Notes under the pieces: generated by a model
Told to the model about the DNA's origin: nothing
The model's input: only the letters and a program-made list of their open reading frames with translations
Databases searched by the model: none
Translations under genes and position numbers: made by a program
Shown: one piece after another, positions 1 to 6,195 of the stretch
How the letters are laid out: each line of letters opens with the position of its first letter
Position numbering within the stretch: the first letter of the stretch is position 1
Assembly (NCBI GenBank): GCA_002794705.1
Contig: PGTK01000014.1
Span: 1 to 6,338, forward strand
DNA: 6,338 bases
Direction: 5' to 3'
Source: Candidatus Thermofonsia Clade 1 bacterium
Lineage (GTDB): Bacteria; Chloroflexota; Anaerolineae; Aggregatilineales; UBA2796

Positions 1-1
1 G

Positions 2-316
2 GACGGACGCGTTGTAGCGTCGGGGTCATATGACAAAACAGTCCGCCTATGGGATGCCCAGACGGGTCAGCTCCTGCGCACACTCGAAGGGCATTCATGA
101 TGGGTGTTATCTGTGGCGTGGTCGCCTGACGGGCGCGTTGTGGCGTCGGGGGCGCTTGACGACACAGTCCGCTTGTGGGATGCCCAGACAGGTCAGCTCC
201 TGCGCGCACTTGAAGGGCATTCGGGCGCAGTATACTCTGTGGCGTGGTCGCCCGACGGGCGCTATCTTGCCAGCGGCTATAGAGATGGCACAGTGCGCAT
301 TTGGGGCGTGCGCTAA
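2..316 (+). pseudogene. WD40 repeat protein, 3' end, interrupted by an in-frame TGA
   Basis: In the frame starting at base 2 the translation is a run of WD40 repeats: [18 protein letters not shown], then [14 protein letters not shown], a stop, [12 protein letters not shown], a full second repeat ending [16 protein letters not shown], and a last strand pair ending TVRIWGVR before TAA at 314-316. WD40 repeats form beta-propellers used as protein-interaction scaffolds. In Chloroflexota they often form the C-terminus of large STAND NTPase or kinase proteins, so this is probably the tail of such a protein; its N-terminus is outside the window. The TGA at 98-100 sits where the next repeat has Gly (GGC), so a single GGA-to-TGA change would explain it. 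Termination there would remove about 72 residues, nearly two blades. A GTG at 104 follows the stop, but I see no reason to call it a real start. The alternatives are a sequencing error or readthrough. Recoding of TGA is unlikely, because the kinase gene ending at 384 appears to use TGA as a normal stop. Confidence 0.75.
2..316 (+). repeat. 126-bp tandem repeats encoding WD40 blades
   Basis: Units begin at 2, 128 and 254 (each at GAC-GGR-CGC), giving an exact 126-bp, 42-codon period. By hand alignment the first two units match at about 103 of 126 positions, with the longest identities around TGGGATGCCCAGAC and GTGGCGTGGTCGCC. The third unit is cut off by the gene's stop after about 60 bases and is the most diverged, which is usual for the last blade of a propeller. 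Such high identity at DNA level points to recent duplication or homogenisation of blades. Confidence 0.85.
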
Positions 317-317
317 C

Positions 318-377
318 CTACCCCCATCCCTCACTCCCTTCCCCCGTGTACGGGGGAAGGGCAGGGGTTAGGGGTAG
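318..377. terminator. GC-rich palindrome between convergent genes, probable bidirectional terminator
   Basis: A perfect 12-bp inverted repeat, CCCTTCCCCCGT at 336-347 and its complement at 350-361, is separated by only 2 bases. A looser outer palindrome starts with CTACCCC at 318 and ends with GGGGTAG at 377. It lies in the 67-bp gap between the WD40 stop (316) and the stop of the convergent kinase gene (384), the right place for a shared transcription end. No clear T-tract follows on either strand, so it is not a textbook intrinsic terminator. It may instead be a copy of a dispersed C-rich/G-rich intergenic repeat, as I recall from Chloroflexota genomes. The hairpin is certain; the function is inferred. 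Confidence 0.6.
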
Positions 378-383
378 CAAGCA

Positions 384-1505
384 TCACGGGATGACGCGAT
401 ATTGCAGCATCTCGTTAATTTTGCTCAGCAGACGGCGCAACTCTGCCTCCAAATCTTCGCCGATATCCTCAATTGTGACGGCGTCGCGCAGCAAATCGCG
501 TGCCTCGCGCAGCGCCGCCTGCCCTTGCCGCAGCTTTGCCAAGCCGTCGCGCATATCAGTGCGCGCTGCGCGCAGCGCCGCGCTAGAAAAGCCGATCTCC
601 CAGCCGAAGGCTGCCGCCGCCTTGCCCAATGCCGTGCGAAACTGATCGAGGGAGGCGTAGGCGCGCTGCGCGCCGCCTTGCAGCCACGCCTGAATGCCCT
701 TGCTCAGAGTCGGCTCAACGCTGAAATCGAGGGCTGTGATATCGCGGTAGCGGCTCTCGACGCCTGACTGATCGGCGGGCTGCGCCATCAGAGCGCCTTT
801 TTGCGGCGAAAGACCCGTGAAGACGGGATACAGAATGCCCGCGCACAAATTGTGCAGATCGTCGCTGACTTTCTGTGCCAAAGCCTGCCCGCCGCCCTCG
901 ATCAGGCGCGAGCTGTTCCAGTCAATCACTTTCAGCTGCCGCCCGTCCCAATAGACATGCTCCAGCTTGTGATCGAGATAGACAATGCGCTGTCTGTGCG
1001 CTAGTGCCAAGACCTCCGCGAATTGGTAGGCGAGGTCAATGCCCTCTTCAGTCGGCAGCCGCCAACGGACGCCGTTTGTGTTCGGCTTCATCACATAGAG
1101 CAGGCTATCCGTGCGCGGCAGCAGCTCTAAGGCGAGGTAAGGGCGCCAGCCGCGCCCGGCATAGCGGAAAATGCCCTGCCGAAAGAGTTCGACGTTCAAG
1201 CCGTAGGATTCAATCTCGCCGCCACGCGGATTTTCATCCCGCGCCGAGAGATAGCCGCAGTCGTACAGGCGTACCACATGCGGCGAGACCGCCATGCGCG
1301 TCAACAAGTCGGCTTCATTGATGAAGGCGGTTGCCTCCATGCGCGGCTGCGCGTCGCCCTCCACCACATGCTCAAGGCGCATGACCTTGAAAGCGACTTG
1401 CCGCCCGTCGCGTTTATCAATCGCCTCATAGACGCGGGCATAGTGACCGGGCGCAAAGGTATCAATCGTGTTGCCAACTTGATAGAGATCGTTTAAGAGT
1501 GCCAT
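384..1505 (-). CDS. soluble divergent protein kinase-like protein with helical tail
   Basis: A protein of 373 residues with a Hanks-type kinase fold signature, numbered from the ATG at 1505. The sequence APGHYARVYEAID (about 18-30) is a degenerate glycine loop, VAFKVM carries the ATP-anchoring Lys40, and NEADLLTRM carries the likely alphaC Glu64. The catalytic loop VYLDHKLEHVYWD (175-187) has Asp178 and Lys180, with His183 where the metal-binding Asn is expected. VIDW-N (193-197) replaces DFG, keeping Asp195 but not the Gly. The helix-F Asp is probably Asp216, only about 20 residues later, so the activation segment is very short and no APE is seen. Residues from about 300 onward are charged and helical, possibly coiled coil. 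There is no signal peptide or membrane segment, so it should be cytoplasmic. It could be an atypical active kinase or a pseudokinase. An alternative ATG lies at 1511; I prefer 1505 because AGAGG at 1515-1519 then has a 9-base spacing instead of 3. It is the second gene of an operon, beginning just after the membrane kinase gene ends at 1523, and its stop is TGA. Confidence 0.88.
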   Translation of the reverse strand: MALLNDLYQVGNTIDTFAPGHYARVYEAIDKRDGRQVAFKVMRLEHVVEGDAQPRMEATAFINEADLLTRMAVSPHVVRLYDCGYLSARDENPRGGEIESYGLNVELFRQGIFRYAGRGWRPYLALELLPRTDSLLYVMKPNTNGVRWRLPTEEGIDLAYQFAEVLALAHRQRIVYLDHKLEHVYWDGRQLKVIDWNSSRLIEGGGQALAQKVSDDLHNLCAGILYPVFTGLSPQKGALMAQPADQSGVESRYRDITALDFSVEPTLSKGIQAWLQGGAQRAYASLDQFRTALGKAAAAFGWEIGFSSAALRAARTDMRDGLAKLRQGQAALREARDLLRDAVTIEDIGEDLEAELRRLLSKINEMLQYRVIP

Positions 1506-1514
1506 GTGCATCTG

Positions 1515-1519
1515 CCTCT
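1515..1519 (-). promoter_or_regulatory. ribosome binding site of the downstream kinase gene
   Basis: On the minus strand AGAGG lies in the short gap after the upstream stop (TAG at 1523-1525). It is 9 bases from the ATG at 1505 and 3 bases from the ATG at 1511, which supports the inner start. The tight gap suggests the two genes are cotranscribed and possibly translationally coupled. Confidence 0.6.
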
Positions 1520-1522
1520 GCG

Positions 1523-4500
1523 CTATTCGGGTTTTTGCAGCCAGACGCGAAAGGCATTGACTTTGACGATCATGCCGCCGCTGGCAGTGTAGAGATACAG
1601 GCTGACAGGCATATCAGGCGGGTAGGCGGCATTGGACTGCCCCAGCAACTGCCCGTCAAGGAAGAGCGAGAGCGTGCGATCCGCGCCACGCGCCACTGCC
1701 GCCCGCAAAATCAGCGGAGTGGCGGGCAGTTGCGTCCGCTGCTGGAAGTTGCCGTTCAAATTGATTCCGAAATTGGCGATCTGCTCTTGGATCAGGCGCG
1801 CCTCGACTGCAGCACGTTGCCCCTGTAAGGACTCCATGCCCGCGCCGAAGACCACTTGTCCTGTTGGCAAGAGGCGCGGCTCATAACTGACCAGCTCTAG
1901 CTCGACTTCCATGCGCTGCACATAGCGCGCCGCCTCAGTCCCAAACAGAGGCGTGAGCAGCTCTGGTCCGAAGCGGATGAGCGGCGGGCGCGTCCCTGTG
2001 CGCAAGGGATTGCCCAGAATCCACGCGCCCTCCTGATAGGAGAACCAGTCGGCATTCCACGTGCGGCGGCTCTCATCTAGCGAGCGCAGGGCAGCAAGCA
2101 CGTCATATTCGCCGCTCGCGGCGTCAGGCGGCAAAGTGGGCAGGGCAATGGCGGGATTGGGCGGCTCAGGCGTGGCGCCAGCGCTCAAAGTCGGGATAGC
2201 AGTCGGTGTGAGGGCGGCAAGCAGCGTGGCAGGCGAGAGCAACTCGCCCGTTGGCAAGGGCGTGGGCGTCGGCACAACTGCCTCAGGCGTCGGCGTGGAT
2301 GTAGGCGTTGGCGTGGGGACAGTCGGCGTGAGCGTGGGCGGCGGCACAGTCGGAATGTCTTGTGTAGGCGGCTGTGCAATCGGCGCGCCGAGTCCTGCGG
2401 GCGTGGCGCTGGGCGTAGGCGGGAGGTCAGCCGCGCCGCTATCGCCGAAGAGCAAGAGCAAGCCCGCAATGATCGCTAGGACGCCTAGCGCGCCGATCAA
2501 AAGCAACGGGAGCGTCTCACGGCGGGCAGAGGACTCCGAACGGCGCTCCAGCGGCGGCGGCTCAACAGGCGGACTGACCGACTCCGAGCGGGGCGGGCGG
2601 CGCGGTGCGGTCGCGGTCTCTAGGGCTGCGAGGTCAGGCGCCGAAGGCTCAAAGTCGCCCACAGTCGGCTGATAGCGCGGCAGCTCAGGCTCTGGATCGG
2701 GCAGACGCGCTGTGAGAGTCCGCCAATGGCGCAAAATAGGCAAGGCAGGCTGCCGATCGATGAAAAGCGAGGCGAAGTGGCTCTCAAACAGGCGCAGTTT
2801 CTCATCCTTGCTCAGATCGGGGTCAGTGTAAACGTCGCGCACGGCGAGATAGGTATCGCGCCATTGGCGCAACTGCGCTGTGTAAGGCTCGCCCAAGTCG
2901 CGGCGCGTGATGTCTACTAATTTGTGGTGCGCCTCGGCAATCTCAGGCTTGGGCGTCTCAGAGGGCGCCAGTGCCTCTTCCTCGATCAGGCGGCGCTGCT
3001 GAGCGAGGTACTCCGCCGAGTCAGCCAGAGTCTGCAGCCAATCCTTGAAGCCGCTCAGCGACTTGCCCAGCGCGATCTCAGCGCCGACGGCGCGCTCAAG
3101 GGCGAGGTCAAGCTGGTGGCGCGCTGCACGGAAATCGCCATCATGCCAGCGGCGCAGAGCATCCTCAAGGGCGCGAATGGCGAGATCAGCGCTTTCCAGC
3201 TGCGTCGCAGCAAGAGGCGCACGGGCGGCTTGGCGTGCCTCCGCAATGGCAGAGACGTTGTTGAGCACGTTCAAAGCGCGCACAGCCTCCAGCACCAGCT
3301 GACGGCGCGTGATCGCGGTCTCAAGCGCCTGAAAAGCGGGATGATTGCGCGCTGCAGGCAGTGCTTTCGCCGCCCCCTCTTTCCAAAGATTGGCGTCCTC
3401 AAAATTCTCGCGCTGCAAGGCAAGAATGCCGCGCAAAACATAATCAAAAAACAGGACGCGCACAGCAGCCGCGCTTGAATCGCGCAGCGGCTCGACTACG
3501 CCCTTGCCCATTGCCTTGAGATAGGTCTGCATGGTGGGCATTTGAGCGGCAAAGGTCTGGCGCAGCGTCTCTTCCTCCGGCAGGAACAGCGCATTGACGC
3601 GGCGCAGCGCCGCCTCAGTCTGAGGCGTGGAGGTAGCGCCGTCGCGCTCTAGCCAGGTCTCAAGCGCCTCGCTCAAACCGATGAGTCGGCGCGCTGAGAG
3701 CTTTTCCGCCTCTGTGAGCGCGTAATCAGCGGCACGCCGTCCGCTCAATAGCGCATCGCTTGCCCGCCCACGATCCCAGCTCTCCCAGCCCTCAGCAAGC
3801 GCCCTGCCAAAGGGGGCATTCGGACTTAAAAATTCGACGTGCGCCGCCTCGTCTAGGCGCCGTGCGTATTCCTCAAACCAATGGGCGACGCGCTGATTGA
3901 GCGAGCGCACAGCCGCCGCAGCCGCCTTAGACTGCTCCACAGCAGGACGCTTGCCGCCAAGCGCAATGGCATCAGCGACTCGCAACCAAGCCTTCGTCGC
4001 TGCCTCGATATCGCGCAAGAGCGCCTGAAAGCGCGGATCGGTGATCTCAGCGGCATAAGGTGCAAGGCGCTGTGCCGCACTGCCCAGAAAATCAGTGATA
4101 TCGCTCCCATCTGCAGCGGGCGCATAAGCGCGCAATGCATCTAGCTCAGCGTGGAAAGCGTTCAAAAGCGCGTTCAGAGCGGTATAGGCAGCGCTAGTCG
4201 GATCGATCGCCTGTGCGTGCCACAGCGCGTTGCCCGCCCGCGAAGGATCGCTCAAAGCGTTCTGCGCAGCGACCTCGATCAGATCGATCAGCGCCTCAGC
4301 CGCCTGCAAAGCGCGCTGAAGCGGCTCACGAGCGCTTGGCAACGTGCGCGGATCAGCCTCAAGGGCGGCAAGCTGATCAGCCACGCGCTGATAGTGCCGC
4401 AGCAAATTCTGAATGCCCTCAGGCGGCGTCTCTTCAAAGCGGGCGATGATTCGGCGCACGGCTGTGAGCTGATCAGCGTGAGGCGCGCCGCTCAAAAGTT

Positions 4501-5821
4501 CCTCAAGGCGCGCCAAATGCGGGCGCAACAGCACCACTGAAGGGATATGCGCACACAGACGCTCTGCCAACAGCAACTGCAAATGTCGCGCTGCATCACG
4601 CGGCTCAGGCGCGGTCAGCAAGACACGCGCCGCGCCCTGCGGATCATCCTTGAGCAAAGCGTCAAGCGCCTGCGAGAAACCCTCAGGCTGCAGAGGCGGC
4701 GTATAGCGCCCTAACAACTCACAGGTATCCTGCAAAAAGCGCAAAGTCGGCTGCAATTCCTCGCTACAACGAGCGATAAGGTCATCAAGCAGGTCGGCGG
4801 CGTGCGTGAAATTGGCGCTCTCAAGATAAATGCGCACAGCGTCAAGGTCTGCCTGCAGCTGCAGCTTGCTCAGACGGCGCTCTACCTCAGCCTCCAGCTC
4901 ACGGGCAGGCGGATAGCCGGGATCGCCGCTCCGCGCCTCAGCCAGCCAAGCGCGCAATTCAGCCAGCTGACTCTGGCTATTGACGTGCGGCAAGCGCGTC
5001 CGTACCCGCTCGATCAGCGCCTCACGCGCCTTGTGCAAGGGGCGGCGCAACTCAGCCAAGTCGCGGCGCAGTTCGGCAATATCAGGGTAACGCGCCGCAG
5101 GATCAGCGCTGATGGCGCGGCTGATGATCGTCTTCAAACGCGGCGCGACGCTCTCTGGCAGATCATTGACCGCCTCTGGACGATTCAAATCGAGGCGGCG
5201 CCCGCCACTGAGCAAGAAATAAAGCAGCTGACCGACCTGTGCAATATCCGCATGGCGCGTGACGTGACCATGCGTCTCTGAGTCGAGGAAGACGGCGTTG
5301 CCCCAGTCAATCATCTTGAGGCGATACGCCTCTCGATCCCAAAAGACGTGCTTAGCGTCTACATCGTTATAGACAATGCGCTTATCGTGCGCGGCTTGGA
5401 GCAAGTCCAGCACGCCCTCAAGGATCGTGAGCAGCTCCAGATCGGGCAGGCGCGTGCCTTGGGCGGCAAGGGCGAGCGTGAGCGCCTCTAGCGTCTCGCC
5501 CGTCGCCATCTCGATAACAATGTACTGATGTTGCTGACCGCCAATGCGAAAGGTGCCGCTATGCAGCAGCTCACACAGCACAGGATGCCCGCGCAGCTGC
5601 TCTAGAGCGCGCTTTTCATTCAGGATGCTCAACTCCTGCCCGGCGCGGATTGGCGGCGCGTCCTGTAGGGCAGGGCGCTTGATCACGCAGGGACGGTCGC
5701 CGTTGAGCGTATCGTAGGCGCGCAGAGTCTCGCCGCTGCGCCCACGCGGATAGATATGATCGTAGCGGTAGCGATTATCGAACAGGCTATCGGGACGCCG
5801 ACCAGTGACAGGACGTGGCAT
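1523..5821 (-). CDS. transmembrane receptor-like divergent protein kinase (1432 aa)
   Basis: Domain order: (a) kinase-like domain, about residues 17-255, with glycine loop PRGRSGETLRAYD, Lys48 in CVIKRP, alphaC Glu69, catalytic loop VYNDVDAKHVFWD with Asp153 and His158 in place of the metal-binding Asn, DWG at 172-174, helix-F Asp192 and Arg244; (b) about 256-1050, an alpha-helical Ala/Leu/Arg-rich region with TPR-like helix pairs, such as LQRENFEDANLW near 802-813 and WHDGDFRAARHQLDLALERA at 892-911; (c) a basic, Pro-rich stretch at about 1050-1103; (d) one hydrophobic helix, 1104-1125; (e) a Pro/Thr linker, about 1134-1233; (f) an extracytoplasmic beta-rich domain, about 1238-1432, whose ADRTLSLFLDGQLLG and VKVNAFRVW segments recall LamG/concanavalin-like sandwiches. 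Positive charge before the helix places the kinase and helical parts in the cytoplasm and the C-terminus outside. It is probably a sensor that couples an outside ligand to the cytoplasmic domains; the ligand is unknown. Kinase activity is uncertain: the VIB Lys is Asp155, no APE is visible, and the activation segment spans only about 20 residues. It is first in the operon with the smaller kinase. AGAGG 11 bases upstream supports the ATG at 5821. Confidence 0.9.
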   Translation of the reverse strand: MPRPVTGRRPDSLFDNRYRYDHIYPRGRSGETLRAYDTLNGDRPCVIKRPALQDAPPIRAGQELSILNEKRALEQLRGHPVLCELLHSGTFRIGGQQHQYIVIEMATGETLEALTLALAAQGTRLPDLELLTILEGVLDLLQAAHDKRIVYNDVDAKHVFWDREAYRLKMIDWGNAVFLDSETHGHVTRHADIAQVGQLLYFLLSGGRRLDLNRPEAVNDLPESVAPRLKTIISRAISADPAARYPDIAELRRDLAELRRPLHKAREALIERVRTRLPHVNSQSQLAELRAWLAEARSGDPGYPPARELEAEVERRLSKLQLQADLDAVRIYLESANFTHAADLLDDLIARCSEELQPTLRFLQDTCELLGRYTPPLQPEGFSQALDALLKDDPQGAARVLLTAPEPRDAARHLQLLLAERLCAHIPSVVLLRPHLARLEELLSGAPHADQLTAVRRIIARFEETPPEGIQNLLRHYQRVADQLAALEADPRTLPSAREPLQRALQAAEALIDLIEVAAQNALSDPSRAGNALWHAQAIDPTSAAYTALNALLNAFHAELDALRAYAPAADGSDITDFLGSAAQRLAPYAAEITDPRFQALLRDIEAATKAWLRVADAIALGGKRPAVEQSKAAAAAVRSLNQRVAHWFEEYARRLDEAAHVEFLSPNAPFGRALAEGWESWDRGRASDALLSGRRAADYALTEAEKLSARRLIGLSEALETWLERDGATSTPQTEAALRRVNALFLPEEETLRQTFAAQMPTMQTYLKAMGKGVVEPLRDSSAAAVRVLFFDYVLRGILALQRENFEDANLWKEGAAKALPAARNHPAFQALETAITRRQLVLEAVRALNVLNNVSAIAEARQAARAPLAATQLESADLAIRALEDALRRWHDGDFRAARHQLDLALERAVGAEIALGKSLSGFKDWLQTLADSAEYLAQQRRLIEEEALAPSETPKPEIAEAHHKLVDITRRDLGEPYTAQLRQWRDTYLAVRDVYTDPDLSKDEKLRLFESHFASLFIDRQPALPILRHWRTLTARLPDPEPELPRYQPTVGDFEPSAPDLAALETATAPRRPPRSESVSPPVEPPPLERRSESSARRETLPLLLIGALGVLAIIAGLLLLFGDSGAADLPPTPSATPAGLGAPIAQPPTQDIPTVPPPTLTPTVPTPTPTSTPTPEAVVPTPTPLPTGELLSPATLLAALTPTAIPTLSAGATPEPPNPAIALPTLPPDAASGEYDVLAALRSLDESRRTWNADWFSYQEGAWILGNPLRTGTRPPLIRFGPELLTPLFGTEAARYVQRMEVELELVSYEPRLLPTGQVVFGAGMESLQGQRAAVEARLIQEQIANFGINLNGNFQQRTQLPATPLILRAAVARGADRTLSLFLDGQLLGQSNAAYPPDMPVSLYLYTASGGMIVKVNAFRVWLQKPE
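2246..2356 (-). repeat. Pro/Thr-rich low-complexity linker
   Basis: Codons 1156-1192 encode alternating Pro and Thr (for example TPTPTSTPTPE, then PTPTPLPTG). The DNA reads as repeated GGCGTNGGCGTNGG motifs on the plus strand. Such linkers commonly space an extracytoplasmic domain from the membrane in Chloroflexota surface proteins. The biased composition also opens a long antisense frame across this region, which I consider an artefact. Confidence 0.8.
2447..2512 (-). other. transmembrane segment of the receptor kinase
   Basis: These codons (residues 1104-1125) encode a 22-residue stretch of Leu, Ile, Gly, Ala and Val, LPLLLIGALGVLAIIAGLLL followed by LF. It is the only clear membrane-spanning helix in the protein. 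It is preceded by RRSESSARRE and followed by the acidic GDSGAAD, so the positive-inside rule puts the N-terminal 1100 residues in the cytoplasm. Confidence 0.85.
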
Positions 5822-5832
5822 TCAAAGCTGCG

Positions 5833-5837
5833 CCTCT
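5833..5837 (-). promoter_or_regulatory. ribosome binding site of the receptor kinase gene
   Basis: Minus-strand AGAGG (within CAGAGAGGCGCAG) lies 11 bases upstream of the ATG at 5821. It is the same core as the sites before the other two starts in this window, which supports it as this organism's usual Shine-Dalgarno form. The spacing is slightly long. Confidence 0.55.
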
Positions 5838-5862
5838 CTGCAAGATGTGCGTTCAAGCGCCA

Positions 5863-5892
5863 ATTGTACGCAGTTATTGACTGGAATGCCAT
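5863..5892 (-). promoter_or_regulatory. candidate sigma70-type promoter of the kinase operon
   Basis: On the minus strand TACAAT (5868-5863) matches the -10 consensus at five of six positions. ATGGCA (5892-5887), 18 bases upstream, matches the -35 consensus at four of six. Transcription would begin near 5856, giving a leader of about 35 bases that contains the AGAGG site. The -35 is weak, so this is only a candidate. Confidence 0.4.
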
Positions 5893-6020
5893 ATCTTAAT
5901 TGCGGCAGCGCACGAAGACAAGTCGCACGGATGATGAGCGCCTGAGAGCCGCCCGCAACTGCCCGCCGAGCATGCGCCACCTGACAAAATTGTAAATAGA
6001 TAGGTCGCGCTGAAAGACCG

Positions 6021-6037
6021 TCATCACGCGCTGATGA
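6021..6037. repeat. short inverted repeat, possible operator
   Basis: TCATCA at 6021-6026 is followed after 5 bases by its complement TGATGA at 6032-6037. The octamer TGATGAGC occurs at 6032-6039 and again at 5932-5939, exactly 100 bp away. It lies between the two divergent promoters, where a regulator might bind. Arms this short can easily arise by chance. Confidence 0.2.
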
Positions 6038-6130
6038 GCCAAACCCGCCACATCGAAAAGGCACTCCAGCCCTTATTGCAGGCGCTCTAAAAGTCAGCTT
6101 AGCGGCAAGCCCGCCGAAACCGCCATTCGC

Positions 6131-6159
6131 TTGACTTATCGCTTATTTTGCTATCTAAT
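6131..6159 (+). promoter_or_regulatory. sigma70-type promoter for the gene at 6196
   Basis: TTGACT at 6131-6136 and TCTAAT at 6154-6159 each match the -35 and -10 consensus at five of six positions, with the optimal 17-base spacer. The surrounding sequence (6131-6178) is clearly more AT-rich than the rest of the window. Transcription would start near 6166, leaving a leader of about 30 bases that contains AGAGG. This is the best promoter in the window and is consistent with constitutive expression. Confidence 0.7.
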
Positions 6160-6180
6160 AGTAGCAAGCTGATTTTGCCT

Positions 6181-6185
6181 AGAGG
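6181..6185 (+). promoter_or_regulatory. ribosome binding site of the gene at 6196
   Basis: AGAGG sits 10 bases before the ATG at 6196. Another ATG at 6186 directly abuts it but is in a different frame that stops at about codon 40, so 6196 is the supported start. Confidence 0.6.
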
Positions 6186-6195
6186 ATGTGCCGCT

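Larger units (their letters stand above)
5822..6195. other. 374-bp divergent intergenic region
   Basis: The region separates the leftward kinase operon from the rightward gene at 6196. I assign a candidate promoter and ribosome site at each end. The middle, roughly 5900-6120, shows no convincing protein, tRNA or structured RNA. Short frames exist, including an 80-codon minus-strand frame ending directly against the kinase ATG, but their Arg/Cys-rich translations resemble nothing I know. Confidence 0.6.

Noticed and set aside
98..100. TGA read as glycine, as in the alternative code of some candidate phyla
   Set aside because: The kinase gene ends at a TGA (384-386) with non-conserved sequence after it, next to the intergenic palindrome, so TGA appears to be a normal stop. 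The other features suggest Chloroflexota.
30..371. 113-codon plus-strand frame over the WD40 repeats
   Set aside because: It is a shifted frame of the 126-bp repeats. The WD40 pattern (SPDGR, TVRLWD, LEGHS) lies in the frame starting at base 2.
2061..2672. 203-codon plus-strand frame rich in Gly and Val opposite the receptor gene
   Set aside because: It is antisense to the Pro/Thr linker and membrane segment. Its GVGVGVG composition is the complement of the PTPTP codons, and the minus-strand frame has clear domains.
2924..3478. 184-codon plus-strand frame opposite the receptor's helical region
   Set aside because: It has no recognisable motif and is a by-product of GC-rich codon use on the opposite strand.
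5877..5900. Plus-strand TTGACT with CTTAAT downstream as a promoter
   Set aside because: The spacing between the hexamers is only 12 bases, too short for sigma70, and no rightward gene begins nearby.
5822..6064. 80-codon minus-strand frame with a GTG start, ending in TGA directly against the receptor ATG
   Set aside because: The abutting stop and start looked like an operon junction, and a weak AAGGG precedes the GTG. However, the translation is Arg/Cys/Ala-rich with no domain pattern, and the candidate kinase promoter lies inside it.
6034..6090. 18-codon plus-strand frame, MSQTRHIEKALQPLLQAL
   Set aside because: It reads like a helical fragment but is very short, has no clear ribosome site, and an in-frame stop lies just upstream at 6001. 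It could be a gene remnant but is not supportable.
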